A stretch of DNA of 64,000 bases from JADFDG01 sp965232985 (GTDB taxonomy: Bacteria; Pseudomonadota; Gammaproteobacteria; Pseudomonadales; JADFDG01). Where the stretch lies: NCBI GenBank assembly GCA_965232985.1, contig CBDDRC010000039.1:1-64000 (forward strand), given 5' to 3'. The position numbers and the translations under genes were made by a program. The notes beneath the pieces were generated by a model. It saw nothing but the letters and a program-made list of their open reading frames with translations, searched no databases and was not told where the DNA came from. Shown in pieces: positions 17,376-27,197 of this stretch; positions within the stretch are counted from its first letter, which is position 1, and each line of letters opens with the position of its first letter.

Positions 17376-18705
17376 CATAACCTGACGCCAGTGCCGCTGC
17401 GCGCAGCGTACTGCCTTCCTGATGCGCCTTTTTGGCGATCTGGGCAGATTTGTCATAACCGATATGCGGGTTGAGCGCGGTCACCAGCATCAGCGAACGC
17501 GCCAGCAACTCGGCAATGCGCGCACGCTGCGGCTCTATGCCACGCACGCAGTGTGCTTCGAAACTGCGCATACCATCGGCGAGCAGACGCACACTCTGTA
17601 AAAAGTTGTGCGCAATAAGCGGCTTGTAGACATTCAATTCAAAATTGCCGGACGCCGCACCAAAGGCAAGCGCCACGTCATTGCCCTGCACCTGGGCGCA
17701 GAGCATGGTGAGCGCCTCGCACTGGGTCGGGTTGATCTTCCCCGGCATGATTGAACTGCCCGGTTCATTTTCAGGAATGGCCAGCTCGCCAAGACCCGAA
17801 CGCGGGCCGCTGGCCAGCCAGCGCACGTCATTGGCAATTTTCGTCAGCGCCACAGCCAGCGTTTTCAGTGCGCCATGCGCGTGCACCAGCGGCTCATGGC
17901 CGGCCAGCGCCGCAAACAGGTTGGGGGCCTGGACGAACGGCAAGCCGGTACGCAGCGCCAGCTCACGGGCAACACCGGTACCGAACTGCGGATGCGTGTT
18001 CAGCCCGGTGCCCACTGCCGAGCCACCAATTGCCAACCGATACAGGGCAGGCAGCGTGCTCTGAATGGCCTCTGCTGCATCATCAAGCTGCGCGACGTAG
18101 CCGGAAAACTCCTGGCCAAGCGTCAACGGCGTGGCGTCCTGCAGGTGCGTGCGCCCGATCTTCACAATATCAACAAACGCCGATGATTTTGCAGCCAGCA
18201 CCGCGCGCAGCGTCGCCAGCGCCGGCAACAGTTCCGTACGCACCAGACCGGCAGCCGCCAAATGCATCGCCGTCGGAAAAACATCGTTGGAGGATTGGCA
18301 GCAATTCACGTCGTCGTTCGGGTGCACGAGTCGTTGCGACCCGCGCGGGCCGCCAAGCAACTCCGACGCGCGATTGGCCAGCACTTCGTTGACGTTCATA
18401 TTGGTCTGCGTGCCGGAACCGGTTTGCCAGACCGATAGCGGGAATTCGTCCGGATGTTGCCCTGCGAGTACTTCGTCAGCGGCGCTCACAATGGCACCCG
18501 CCTTGCCGGTGTCAAGACCGCCAAGGTCACGGTTGACGATCGCTGCCGCGCGCTTGACCTCGACCAGTGCTGCAATCAGCGCGGCCGGCATGCGTTCGCT
18601 GGAAATGGCGAAGAACTGCACGGAACGTTGTGTCTGCGCACCCCAGAGCCGATCGCTCGGCACCTCAATGGGCCCAAAACTGTCCTGCTCAGTGCGCATC
18701 AACAT
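17275..18705 (-). CDS. fumC: Class II fumarate hydratase
   Basis: The protein has 476 residues. It interconverts fumarate and malate in the citric acid cycle. The family signature GSSIMPGKINPTQ with the catalytic loop is present, and SSNDVFPTAMH and TGSGTQTNMNVNEV are also characteristic of FumC rather than aspartase or argininosuccinate lyase. The start is set by AGGAG nine bases before ATG at 18705. The canonical end (FDRWIRPERM) already lies inside the M48 gene, and about 17 extra residues follow. It sits 44 bases after dnaE and may be the last gene of that long operon. Confidence 0.95.
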   Translation of the reverse strand: MLMRTEQDSFGPIEVPSDRLWGAQTQRSVQFFAISSERMPAALIAALVEVKRAAAIVNRDLGGLDTGKAGAIVSAADEVLAGQHPDEFPLSVWQTGSGTQTNMNVNEVLANRASELLGGPRGSQRLVHPNDDVNCCQSSNDVFPTAMHLAAAGLVRTELLPALATLRAVLAAKSSAFVDIVKIGRTHLQDATPLTLGQEFSGYVAQLDDAAEAIQSTLPALYRLAIGGSAVGTGLNTHPQFGTGVARELALRTGLPFVQAPNLFAALAGHEPLVHAHGALKTLAVALTKIANDVRWLASGPRSGLGELAIPENEPGSSIMPGKINPTQCEALTMLCAQVQGNDVALAFGAASGNFELNVYKPLIAHNFLQSVRLLADGMRSFEAHCVRGIEPQRARIAELLARSLMLVTALNPHIGYDKSAQIAKKAHQEGSTLRAAALASGYVSAADFDRWIRPERMTQAGVAASPDAPPASRPP

Positions 18706-18749
18706 AGCGGTTTACTCCTGGAGAAATAGCGTTCCGTGCCGGCTACAGG

Positions 18750-21700
18750 CTATCGCGGCAACGTTACTGCACCATATACCACCTGCACGGCAGTCTTGCC
18801 GAATTGCAAGCGCAACGCTTGCAACAACTCTTCCGCAGGCGACACCTGCCAGGCATCACCAAACTGCAGCGTCGCTGTCGCCTCCTGGCGACGATAGATG
18901 ACCTGCACGCTGCACTTGCCGTTGGTGCGAAATGGTTCCAGCGTTTTTGCCAGGCGTTTGGCGAAACCACGCTCAACCAGCGCCTCGTCGATCTGAATCT
19001 GCAGCTGGCGCGCGTAATTATCACGGGCCTGCTGGATCGCCATGATCTTCGTCGCTACGAGCTGGGTGCGATCGTTGTAGTCGTCATATTCGATCTCGCC
19101 TTCAATGACCAGCAGCGCGTCCTTGAGCAACAACGCACCGTATTGCTCATACACGCGCGGGAACACGCTCACTTCCAGCCGGCCACTGCGATCATCAAGG
19201 ATGATGAAGCCCATCTTCTTGCCATCCTTGCTGCGCTTCACGCGCAAGTCGGTAACGAAGCCGGCAATGGTCGCGGTCGGCCGCCGCGGGCGGCCGCGTT
19301 GCTCGCCATCGCTACGCGACGGCATCGGCATGCTCGCCGCATCAAGCGCACCGATGCGCTTGCTGATGAAGTTGGCCAGCTCCTGCTCGTACTGGTCAAT
19401 CGGGTGGCCGGTAAGGAACAGCCCGAGCGTTGCCTTTTCGCCGTCAAGACGCTCCTCGTCCCGCCACGGCGTCATACGCACAAACGCACTGCCCTCGGCG
19501 CGCTCCGGGGCCACCACCTCGCCGAACAGATCGCCGATGCCGGCATCATGATTGTGCGCCAACTGGTCAGCAGCACGGATGGCATCGTCGAGGCTGGCAA
19601 TCAGCGTCGCACGATCGTCAAACGAACGGTTGGGGCCCAGGCCATCGAGCGCGCCAGCGCGGATCAGCGCCTCGATCATGCGCCGGTTGATACCGCGCAC
19701 ACGGCGACAGAAATCGAACAAGTCGAGAAATTTCCCACCCGTTTCGCGAGCGTTGACGATTTCGGCAATCGGGCCTTCACCCACTCCCTTGACCGCGCCG
19801 AGACCATAGACAATGGCACCACCGTCATCGACGGTAAACGCATAGGCAGAATTATTGACGGCCGGCGGTCGCACCGTCAGACCCATTGTCTTGCATTCGT
19901 CGATGCGGGTGACAATACGATCAGTGTTCTGCAACACCGCGCTCATTTCCGCGGCCATGAATTCAGCCGGGAAGTGGCATTTTAGCCACGCCGTTTGATA
20001 GGAAACGAGTGCGTAGGCTGCCGAGTGCGACTTATTGAAGCCATACTCGGCAAATTTTTCCATGATGTCGAAAATGTGGCCGGCGACCTGCGTATCGACG
20101 CCATTTCGCATGGCGCCATCAGCAAATTTTTCGCGCTCACGCTCCATCGCCTCCTTATCTTTTTTGCCCATTGCACGGCGCAGCATGTCGGCACCACCGA
20201 GCGTATAGCCGGCGAGTACCTGGGCAATCTGCATCACCTGTTCCTGGTACAAAATGGTGCCGTAGGTGTTCCTGAGGATGGGCTCCAGTGCCGGATGTGG
20301 GTAACTAACTTTCTGGACGCCGTGCTTGCGGTTCACGAAGTCTTCCACCATGCCCGAACCCAGCGGGCCGGGACGGTAAAGCGCCACGAGCGCCACGATG
20401 TCTTCAAACACATCCGGCTTGAGTTTCTTGATCAGATCACGCATGCCGGAGGATTCGAGCTGGAATACTGCCGTGGTGTCCGCGCGCTTGAGCAGATCGA
20501 AAGTCGGTTTGTCGTCGAGCGGGATATGCACGATATCGACCGGCGCGAGCTGCTGCCTGGCGCGCCGCGGATTGATGGTCTTTACCGCCCAATCAATAAT
20601 GGTGAGCGTGCGCAGGCCCAGGAAGTCGAACTTGACCAGGCCTGCCTTTTCCACGTCGTCCTTGTCGAACTGGGTGACCAGGTTGTTGCCTTGCTCGTCG
20701 CAGTACAAGGGTGAAAAATCGGTAAGCCTTCCAGGCGCGATCACCACGCCACCGGCGTGCTTGCCGACACCGCGCACAATGCCCTCAAGCGCGAGACCCA
20801 TATCGATCAGATCGCGGATTTCCTCGTCGTTCTTGTAACGTTCGATCAGCTCGGTCGATACAAGTTGGCCGTAATCTTCTTCCTGCTTCGAATTTTTAAA
20901 GCGCCCAAGCGCGTATGACAGCGTCATGTCCGGGTGAAACGGAATCATCTTGGCGACACGGTCGGCCATGCCGAGCGAACGGCCCTGTGCCCGGGCCACA
21001 TCTCGCACCACCGCGCGCGCTGCCATGGTGCCGAACGTCACGATCTGCGATACCGCCTCGCGGCCATATTTTTCACGCACATAATCGATGACGCGATCAC
21101 GCCCATCCATGCAGAAGTCGATATCGAAGTCGGGCATCGACACACGCTCGGGGTTCATGAAGCGCTCGAACAGAAGCTCGTAGGCAAGCGGGTCGATATC
21201 GGTGATTTTCAGCGCGTAGGCAACCAGCGAGCCGGCACCAGAACCCCGTCCAGGGCCTACGGGAATGCCATTGGCCTTCGCCCAACGAATGAAGTCGGAA
21301 ACAATCAGGAAGTACCCGGTAAACTTCATCTGCGTGATGGTGTTCAACTCAAAATCGAGTCGGTCTGCGTAGACCTTGCGTCGCACGGCATAATCCGGCG
21401 CTTGCATATCCGGCAGCAGCACCTGCAAACGTTCTTCAAGACCATTTCTTGATTCAAGAACGAAAAACTCATCGACAGTCATGCCCGCAGGAACAGGATA
21501 TTCCGGCAGGAAGCTCGTACCGAGTTGCAGTTCCAGCGAGCAGCGTTTGGCAATCTCGACGCTATTGGCCAATGCCTCCGGAATATCACTGAACAATTCC
21601 GACATCTCGTCGGGCGTGCGCAAATATTGTTGCGGCGTATGGCGGCGCGGCCGGCGCGGATCATCGAGCGTACGCCCGTCATGGATACAGACGCGTACCT

Positions 21701-22337
21701 CGTGCGCGTCGAAATCCTCCTGCGTGTTGAAGCGCACTTCGTTGGTGGCGACCACCGCCGTGCCGGTCTGCATCGCGAGGGCAACGGTGGCGTGCAGGCA
21801 ATCTTCCTCATATTCGCGGCCGGTACGTGCGATCTCAAGGTAGAAACGCTCGCCAAACACTTGCCGCCATTCGTTGAGTAACTGCACGGCCATTTCCGGA
21901 TGGCTGCCGATGAGCGCCTGGCCAATTTCGCCGTCGCGGCCACCGGACAGCGCAATCAAACCGGCATGATGCCGGTGCAGCCACTCGCGCCTGACGACCG
22001 CACGGCCCAACGACTGGTTCTCCAAATGCGCGCGTGAAATCAGCGTGGTCAGGTTTTTGTAGCCGCTGATGTCCTGCACCAGCAACGCCAGCATCGTCGG
22101 CGGCTGGGTGGCATCATGTGCCTCCAGCCAGATATCGGCGCCGGCAATCGCCTTGATGCCGGCACTGGCCGCCGCCCGGTAGAACTTGATCAATGCAAAC
22201 AGGTTGGCGACGTCGGTAACAGCAACAGCGGGCATGCCCAGCCCGGCGCAACGCGTCGGCAGCTCCTCGACACGGATCAGGCCGTCGACCAGCGAGTATT
22301 CGCTGTGAACGCGCAGATGAACGAAGGTGGCGGTCAT
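18750..22337 (-). CDS. dnaE: DNA polymerase III subunit alpha
   Basis: The protein has 1195 residues, close to E. coli DnaE (1160). It is the replicative polymerase. In order there are an N-terminal PHP domain (FVHLRVHSEYSLVDG), the palm with GPGRGSGAGSLVAY near 365 and the metal-binding acids PDFDIDFCMDGR near 400, the fingers, a helix-hairpin-helix region (GINRRMIEALIRAGALD), and an OB fold (TIAGFVTDLRVKRSKDG) near 1020. No proofreading domain is fused, as expected. It follows rnhB by 40 bases and ends the conserved lipid A/dnaE cluster. Confidence 0.98.
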   Translation of the reverse strand: MTATFVHLRVHSEYSLVDGLIRVEELPTRCAGLGMPAVAVTDVANLFALIKFYRAAASAGIKAIAGADIWLEAHDATQPPTMLALLVQDISGYKNLTTLISRAHLENQSLGRAVVRREWLHRHHAGLIALSGGRDGEIGQALIGSHPEMAVQLLNEWRQVFGERFYLEIARTGREYEEDCLHATVALAMQTGTAVVATNEVRFNTQEDFDAHEVRVCIHDGRTLDDPRRPRRHTPQQYLRTPDEMSELFSDIPEALANSVEIAKRCSLELQLGTSFLPEYPVPAGMTVDEFFVLESRNGLEERLQVLLPDMQAPDYAVRRKVYADRLDFELNTITQMKFTGYFLIVSDFIRWAKANGIPVGPGRGSGAGSLVAYALKITDIDPLAYELLFERFMNPERVSMPDFDIDFCMDGRDRVIDYVREKYGREAVSQIVTFGTMAARAVVRDVARAQGRSLGMADRVAKMIPFHPDMTLSYALGRFKNSKQEEDYGQLVSTELIERYKNDEEIRDLIDMGLALEGIVRGVGKHAGGVVIAPGRLTDFSPLYCDEQGNNLVTQFDKDDVEKAGLVKFDFLGLRTLTIIDWAVKTINPRRARQQLAPVDIVHIPLDDKPTFDLLKRADTTAVFQLESSGMRDLIKKLKPDVFEDIVALVALYRPGPLGSGMVEDFVNRKHGVQKVSYPHPALEPILRNTYGTILYQEQVMQIAQVLAGYTLGGADMLRRAMGKKDKEAMEREREKFADGAMRNGVDTQVAGHIFDIMEKFAEYGFNKSHSAAYALVSYQTAWLKCHFPAEFMAAEMSAVLQNTDRIVTRIDECKTMGLTVRPPAVNNSAYAFTVDDGGAIVYGLGAVKGVGEGPIAEIVNARETGGKFLDLFDFCRRVRGINRRMIEALIRAGALDGLGPNRSFDDRATLIASLDDAIRAADQLAHNHDAGIGDLFGEVVAPERAEGSAFVRMTPWRDEERLDGEKATLGLFLTGHPIDQYEQELANFISKRIGALDAASMPMPSRSDGEQRGRPRRPTATIAGFVTDLRVKRSKDGKKMGFIILDDRSGRLEVSVFPRVYEQYGALLLKDALLVIEGEIEYDDYNDRTQLVATKIMAIQQARDNYARQLQIQIDEALVERGFAKRLAKTLEPFRTNGKCSVQVIYRRQEATATLQFGDAWQVSPAEELLQALRLQFGKTAVQVVYGAVTLPR

Positions 22338-22377
22338 GCGTTGGGAGCAACGGGTTGTCTTGATGGGTCGGACGATT

Positions 22378-23070
22378 CTACCGCCGCGACTGCCCCGCGT
22401 GTGTCGACGGGTTCAGGGCAATGGACCCAGACGCCTGCAACAGCGCCGCCACTGGCGCAAACGAGCGCCGGTGGTGCGGCGTCGGCCCGAAGCGCGCCAA
22501 CGCTGCCCGGTGCATTGCCGTGCCATAGCCCTTGTGTTGCGCAAAGCCATAGCCGGGAAACTGCGCGTCGAGCCCTGCCATCTCACGGTCCCGCATTACC
22601 TTGGCAAGTATCGAGGCGGCGCTGATGGCCGGCACCCGCGCATCGCCGCCGACGACCGCTTCCACGGGCAACCCGAAATCGGTGGTGCGATTACCGTCAA
22701 CAACCACCGCGCCCGGTGCGACCGAGAGCGCCGCTACCGCCCGCCGCATCGCCAGCAGCGTCGCCTGGAGGATATTGAGCTCGTCGATCTCCTCAACCTC
22801 GGCACGGCCAAAGGCAAAGGCCAGGGCGCATTCGCGGATCACCGTATCGAGTGCATCACGTTTTCTTTCACTGAGTTTTTTCGAATCATCAAGGCCGGCA
22901 ATGGGGCGTTGCGGATCGAGGATCACTGCAGCGGTAACGACCGGCCCGGCCAGCGGCCCGCGACCCACCTCATCGACACCGGCAATCAGCAGGCCCGCGT
23001 GATAGCGAAATGCGCGCGGCACCCAGGGTTCCGCGAGCGTGTATTCGGCAAAGGGATTCAGCGGCGCCAT
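22378..23070 (-). CDS. rnhB: Ribonuclease HII
   Basis: The protein has 230 residues and cleaves the RNA strand of RNA-DNA hybrids, including single ribonucleotides in DNA. The active-site motif AGVDEVGRGPLAGPVV supplies the DEG acids, and SAASILAKVMRD and HKGYGTAMH complete the signature. The start overlaps the end of lpxB by 13 bases, the usual linkage in this cluster. Confidence 0.96.
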   Translation of the reverse strand: MAPLNPFAEYTLAEPWVPRAFRYHAGLLIAGVDEVGRGPLAGPVVTAAVILDPQRPIAGLDDSKKLSERKRDALDTVIRECALAFAFGRAEVEEIDELNILQATLLAMRRAVAALSVAPGAVVVDGNRTTDFGLPVEAVVGGDARVPAISAASILAKVMRDREMAGLDAQFPGYGFAQHKGYGTAMHRAALARFGPTPHHRRSFAPVAALLQASGSIALNPSTHAGQSRR

Positions 23071-24218
23071 CCTGCCGCCTGCGCTTCGGCCAATACCGCT
23101 TCGGCCGCCCGATCCGCTGCATTGCGACGCAACTGGGCATGCATCGCCGTAAAGCGCGCACGCAGTAACGCGGCGGCCTTTGCGTCGGTGAGGAAGCGGG
23201 CAACTGCGGCAGCAAGCTTTGGGGCTGTCGCATCTGCCTGCAGCAGTTCCGGAATCAGCGCTTCGCCGGCCAGCAGGTTGGGTAACGTGACAAATTTCGA
23301 CTTTACCTGCGGCGCAATCAAGGCCCAGGTGAGCGCATTGGCGCGATAGGCAGCAACCATTGGCCTTTTCATCAGCAAGCCCTCCAGCGTCGCCGTACCC
23401 GAAGCCAACAGCACAACATCACTCGCCGCCATCACGTTGCGCGCATCGCCATCAACGATATGAACAGGCGGCACACCCACCGTACGGGCGATGATCGCCT
23501 CGATTTGAGTGCGACGCTCCGGTGTTGCTGCCGGCAACAGGAACAGGATGCCCGGATGCTGCGCCGCCAGCAGCGCGGCAGCACCCAGAAATGGCGGCAG
23601 CAGTTGCGCTACCTCGCCGCCACGGCTGCCGGGCAGCAGCGCAACGACTTTTGCCGCGCCAGCCAGCGAAAAATGCGCACGTGCCACATCCCGCTGATCT
23701 TCCAGCGGCACCATGTCCGCGAGCGGATGCCCGACAAATGTTACCGGCACCTGATGTGTTTCGTAGAAGGCCGCCTCGAACGGCAACAGCGTCAGCATGC
23801 GGTCAACGGCGCGACGGATTTTCTGCACCCGCCCCTGCCGCCAGGCCCACACCGACGGACTGACGAAGTGCACGGTGCGCAATCCGGCCGCGCGCAAACG
23901 CAACTCAAGGCCAAGATTGAAATCCGGCGCGTCGATACCGATGAATACATCCGGTTTTTCGTCGCTCAATCGTTGCGCAAGCGCACGGCGGATACGCAGC
24001 AACTCGAACAGCCGCCCGAGCACTTCGACCAGGCCCATCACTGCGAGGCGCTCCATGGGATACCAGGATTCAAACCCCGCCGCCGTCATCTGCGGGCCAC
24101 CGATACCAATGAAACGCGTATCCGGCACGCGCGCACGAATTGCATCCATCAGCGCGCGGCCGAGCAGATCACCGGAGAGTTCGCCGGCGACGATGGCTAC
24201 GGTCAATGGGCGGGTCAT
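23058..24218 (-). CDS. lpxB: Lipid-A-disaccharide synthase
   Basis: The protein has 386 residues (E. coli 382). It joins UDP-diacylglucosamine and lipid X to form the lipid A disaccharide at the inner membrane. VAIVAGELSGDLLGRALMDA is the hallmark N-terminus, and VSPSVWAWRQGRV, LLPGSRGGEV and LASGTATLEGLL are family motifs of this GT-B glycosyltransferase. The frame is open to 24287, inside lpxA; ATG at 24218 gives the family length and a 25-base gap. Confidence 0.96.
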   Translation of the reverse strand: MTRPLTVAIVAGELSGDLLGRALMDAIRARVPDTRFIGIGGPQMTAAGFESWYPMERLAVMGLVEVLGRLFELLRIRRALAQRLSDEKPDVFIGIDAPDFNLGLELRLRAAGLRTVHFVSPSVWAWRQGRVQKIRRAVDRMLTLLPFEAAFYETHQVPVTFVGHPLADMVPLEDQRDVARAHFSLAGAAKVVALLPGSRGGEVAQLLPPFLGAAALLAAQHPGILFLLPAATPERRTQIEAIIARTVGVPPVHIVDGDARNVMAASDVVLLASGTATLEGLLMKRPMVAAYRANALTWALIAPQVKSKFVTLPNLLAGEALIPELLQADATAPKLAAAVARFLTDAKAAALLRARFTAMHAQLRRNAADRAAEAVLAEAQAAGWRR

Positions 24219-24243
24219 GGGCGGGCCAGGCGCGCCGAAAACT

Positions 24244-25014
24244 TCAGCGGACGATGCCGCGGGTCGAGGTGCGGATGGAATCCACAAACAACTTCACTTC
24301 CGGCATGGATGCGGCATCGGCCTCAAGCTGCGCCAAGGCCTCCTCGATTTTCAGGCCACGCAGATACACCGTTTTATAGGCATTCCTCAGTGCGGCGATG
24401 ACCTCGGCGGAGTAACCGCGCCGCTTCATGCCCTCGAAGTTCATGCCATGCGCTTCGGCCATGTTGCCGCGCACCATCACGAAAGCGGGAATATCCTGGT
24501 TCACTGCCGAAGAAAAGGCTGTCATCGCCCAGGCGCCGATATGCACAAACTGGTGCACGGCCGTGAAACCGCCAAGAATGACGCCGTCGCCAACATGCAC
24601 ATGGCCGGCAATGGTCGCGTTGTTGGCAAAGATGGTGCCGTCGCCGACGACGCAATCGTGGGCAATATGCACATAGGCCATCAACAGGTTGTCGCTGCCG
24701 ATGCGCGTGACGCCCTGATCCTGCACGGTACCGCGATGCAGCGTGCAGCCTTCACGGATGACGTTGCGCTCGCCAATGACCAGCTCCGTCGGTTCGCCCT
24801 TGTACTTCTTGTCCTGACAATCCTCGCCCACGGACGCGAACTGGAAAATGCGGTTATCCCGGCCAATGGTCGTCGGACCGCGCATGACGACGTGCGGCCC
24901 GATGCGCGTGCCGCTGCCAATACGCACCCCGGGACCGATGATCGAATAAGGACCAATCTCGACACCGGATGCAAGTTCAGCTTTCGGATCAACGATGGCA
25001 GTCGGATGAATCAA
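24244..25014 (-). CDS. lpxA: UDP-N-acetylglucosamine acyltransferase
   Basis: The protein has 256 residues and carries out the first step of lipid A synthesis, 3-O-acylation of UDP-GlcNAc. It is a left-handed beta helix of hexapeptide repeats (IHPTAIVDPKAELASG, VEIGPYSIIGPGV, CVVGDGTIFANN) with the catalytic His near AVHQFVHIG. The open frame reaches 25197, but conserved sequence begins with LIHPTA. No ATG is available there; a TTG at 25014 with AGAGG six bases upstream is the best start. fabZ is upstream and lpxB downstream. Confidence 0.95.
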   Translation of the reverse strand: MIHPTAIVDPKAELASGVEIGPYSIIGPGVRIGSGTRIGPHVVMRGPTTIGRDNRIFQFASVGEDCQDKKYKGEPTELVIGERNVIREGCTLHRGTVQDQGVTRIGSDNLLMAYVHIAHDCVVGDGTIFANNATIAGHVHVGDGVILGGFTAVHQFVHIGAWAMTAFSSAVNQDIPAFVMVRGNMAEAHGMNFEGMKRRGYSAEVIAALRNAYKTVYLRGLKIEEALAQLEADAASMPEVKLFVDSIRTSTRGIVR

Positions 25015-25063
25015 GGGAACCTCTGGCCGTGCACTGATCTGCCGAAGACGGGCCTGCCGAAGG

Positions 25064-25510
25064 TTAAACCACTTCCCGCTCGGCCACGAGCAGATCGACC
25101 GAAGCGACCTGCTGGCCATCGACTGACGCGGTGCAGAAAAACTTGTAGATGCCGCGCTTGCTGCCACCCAGCCGGCCGTGGAGATCCAGACGATCACCGG
25201 GGATTACCTGCCGCTTGAAACGGGCATTATCGACACCGGCAAGCAGGTAGGTGACCCGCTCATTGTGCTCACGCGCAACGGCAGATTTCAGCCCGAGAAT
25301 GCCCACTGACTGCGCCATGGCCTCGATGATGAGTACCCCCGGCATGATCGCCTTGATGGGAAAATGGCCCTGAAAGAACGGCTCATTGCAGGTCACGTTC
25401 TTGTAGCAAAGAATGTAATCGTTCGGAATAAGCTCAACCACCCGGTCGATCAGCAGAAACGGATACCTGTGCGGCAGGCATTCCTTGATTTCGTTGGTAT
25501 CCATGATCAC
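25064..25510 (-). CDS. fabZ: 3-hydroxyacyl-ACP dehydratase FabZ
   Basis: The protein has about 148 residues and dehydrates 3-hydroxyacyl-ACP in fatty acid elongation. The hot-dog fold motif PHRYPFLLIDRV carries the catalytic His, and PGVLIIEAMAQ carries the catalytic Glu. The start is either GTG at 25510, nine bases after GAGGAG, or ATG at 25504, 15 bases after it; spacing favours GTG. It supplies acyl-ACP next to the LpxA and LpxD acyltransferases that use it. Confidence 0.96.
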   Translation of the reverse strand: MIMDTNEIKECLPHRYPFLLIDRVVELIPNDYILCYKNVTCNEPFFQGHFPIKAIMPGVLIIEAMAQSVGILGLKSAVAREHNERVTYLLAGVDNARFKRQVIPGDRLDLHGRLGGSKRGIYKFFCTASVDGQQVASVDLLVAEREVV

Positions 25511-25531
25511 GCGACGTTACTCCTCACATCA

Positions 25532-26626
25532 TTATTCCGTATCGTCGGGCTTGCCGAGCCTGCGCTCAAGTTCGGCGAGCCTGCGGGCCATCGCATCAAG
25601 CTGGCGAAACCGCGCGGCGTTTTTCAGCCAGCCAGCATGCTCTTCCATACCGGTGCCGGACGTATAAACGCCCGGCCTGGTGATGGAGCGCGAGATGGCC
25701 GTCATTGCCGAAATATGCACGTTGTCACACACTTCTATGTGGCCAACCAATCCGGACATACCCGCCATGGTGCAGTTTCTGCCCAGGCGGCTGCTGCCGG
25801 ATACACCCGACTTACCGGCGATTGCCGCGTTCTCGCCAACGCTGGCGTTGTGCGCGATATGAACCTGATTGTCCATGATCACGCCGTTCTCGATTATCGT
25901 GTTGCCGATCGCACCGCGATCAATCGTGGTGCAAGCGCCGATTTCGACATCGTCGCCGATTTCGACACTGCCGATCTGCGCGATTTTTTGCCACTTTGGT
26001 TGGCGTTCTCCGGTAACGGCTGGCGCGCCTTTTGCTGCGACCACCGCCGCGTAACCAAAACCATCGGAACCGATAACAGTGCCGGCGTGGATGATAGTGC
26101 GCTGCCCGATTTTGACCCCGTGGTAAATTGTAACATTGGGCCACAAGCGGGTTTGCGCACCGATCTGCGTATTCGCACCGATGTAACACTGCGCACCGAT
26201 CACCGCCCCGGCACCGATTTGCGCGCCACTTTCGATCACGGCCAACGGGCCGATATGCGCGCTGGCGGCCACCTGCGCATCGGCGGCGATCACCGCCGAA
26301 GGATGGATGCCGGGCGGATTCAGTGCTTCCGTGGCGAAGAGATGGGAAACTTTTGCGTAGGCAAGATAAGGATTGTCGATGACCAGAGCATTGCACGGGC
26401 AACGCGCCAGCAGTGACTCCGGCAGAATCACCGCCGTGGCCTGCGTATCGTCAAGCCACGCGTGGTATTTCGGATTGGCGATGAAGCTCAGCGTGCCGGG
26501 CCTGGCCGACTGGATCGCGGCCAGCGCTTCTACCGTCGCATCGGGATCACCAACAAGACGGGCTCCCAGGAACGAGGCAAGTTCACCGAGCGTTTTCACC
26601 TTGCCACTCAACTTGCCCACCCACAT
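25532..26626 (-). CDS. lpxD: UDP-3-O-(3-hydroxyacyl)glucosamine N-acyltransferase
   Basis: The protein has 364 residues and performs the third step of lipid A synthesis, N-acylation. A uridine-binding N-terminal domain (TLGELASFLGARLVGD) is followed by a hexapeptide-repeat beta helix (AHIGPLAVIESGAQIGAGAVIG, ending in ARPGVYTSGTG) and a short C-terminal helix (LDAMARRLAELERRLG). A GTG at 26629 is possible, but ATG at 26626 makes TGATG with the ompH stop, a standard coupling arrangement. Confidence 0.96.
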   Translation of the reverse strand: MWVGKLSGKVKTLGELASFLGARLVGDPDATVEALAAIQSARPGTLSFIANPKYHAWLDDTQATAVILPESLLARCPCNALVIDNPYLAYAKVSHLFATEALNPPGIHPSAVIAADAQVAASAHIGPLAVIESGAQIGAGAVIGAQCYIGANTQIGAQTRLWPNVTIYHGVKIGQRTIIHAGTVIGSDGFGYAAVVAAKGAPAVTGERQPKWQKIAQIGSVEIGDDVEIGACTTIDRGAIGNTIIENGVIMDNQVHIAHNASVGENAAIAGKSGVSGSSRLGRNCTMAGMSGLVGHIEVCDNVHISAMTAISRSITRPGVYTSGTGMEEHAGWLKNAARFRQLDAMARRLAELERRLGKPDDTE

Positions 26627-27126
26627 CACTTGATGGCGTTGATGCGTGTCGTCACTTGCTCCGACACGTCGAAAGCCGGCTTGCCAAACAGCAGCGCGTC
26701 CTTCTGCACGATGAGGTCATAGCCGCCCTCCTTCGCCAACGCATCAACCGCCTTCTGGAATTTCGGGCCAATGTCCTTGAGGATCGCCTGCTCGCGGTCG
26801 CTGGCGATCTTGTTGTAGTTCTGGCCGAGCCCCTGGTAATCGCGGTATTTTGCCTCGCAGTCGGTTTTCAGTTTCGCCTGTTCCGTTGCCGACATCGTCG
26901 CGCCATCGGTGGTGAGCCTTTGCTTGCAGACGTTCAGGTCGCTCTGCAACATCATCAACTTCGCTTTCTGGTCTGCGGTATCTTTCTCGAGCTGGGCAAC
27001 CGCCTTCTTGTATTGCTCCGTGCCGGAGATGGCGACCAACGGATTGATCACGGCAATTTTCAGTTCTGCGGCCTGGACGGCACCGGCGCAGCCAAACAGC
27101 AGCAGGGCAATCATTGTGTTGCGCAC
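26626..27126 (-). CDS. OmpH/Skp-family periplasmic chaperone
   Basis: The protein has 166 residues. A signal peptide (IALLLFGCAGAVQA) precedes the mature part, AELKIAVINPLVAIS, and a long charged coiled-coil region typical of Skp tentacles. Skp holds unfolded outer-membrane proteins and delivers them to BamA, which is encoded just upstream. The frame is open to 27192, but GTG at 27126 follows GAGG by eight bases and places the signal peptide at the N-terminus. It is slightly divergent in sequence but placed exactly where skp/ompH occurs. Confidence 0.88.
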   Translation of the reverse strand: MRNTMIALLLFGCAGAVQAAELKIAVINPLVAISGTEQYKKAVAQLEKDTADQKAKLMMLQSDLNVCKQRLTTDGATMSATEQAKLKTDCEAKYRDYQGLGQNYNKIASDREQAILKDIGPKFQKAVDALAKEGGYDLIVQKDALLFGKPAFDVSEQVTTRINAIK

Positions 27127-27197
27127 GGCGATTTCCTCTTTCGTGATGGTTGTTTTGTGTGGATCAGTATTTTGTCTGGATAATTGCTGCACATGGA

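Noticed and set aside
25015..25197. N-terminal extension of lpxA from 25197
   Set aside because: The 61 extra residues are unrelated to LpxA and overlap fabZ on the same strand.
23797..25218. 473-codon plus-strand frame over lpxA and lpxB
   Set aside because: It crosses two conserved genes antisense and has no family features.
25364..26416. 350-codon plus-strand frame over lpxD and fabZ, with hexapeptide-like composition
   Set aside because: The composition is the antisense reflection of the lpxD beta-helix repeats.
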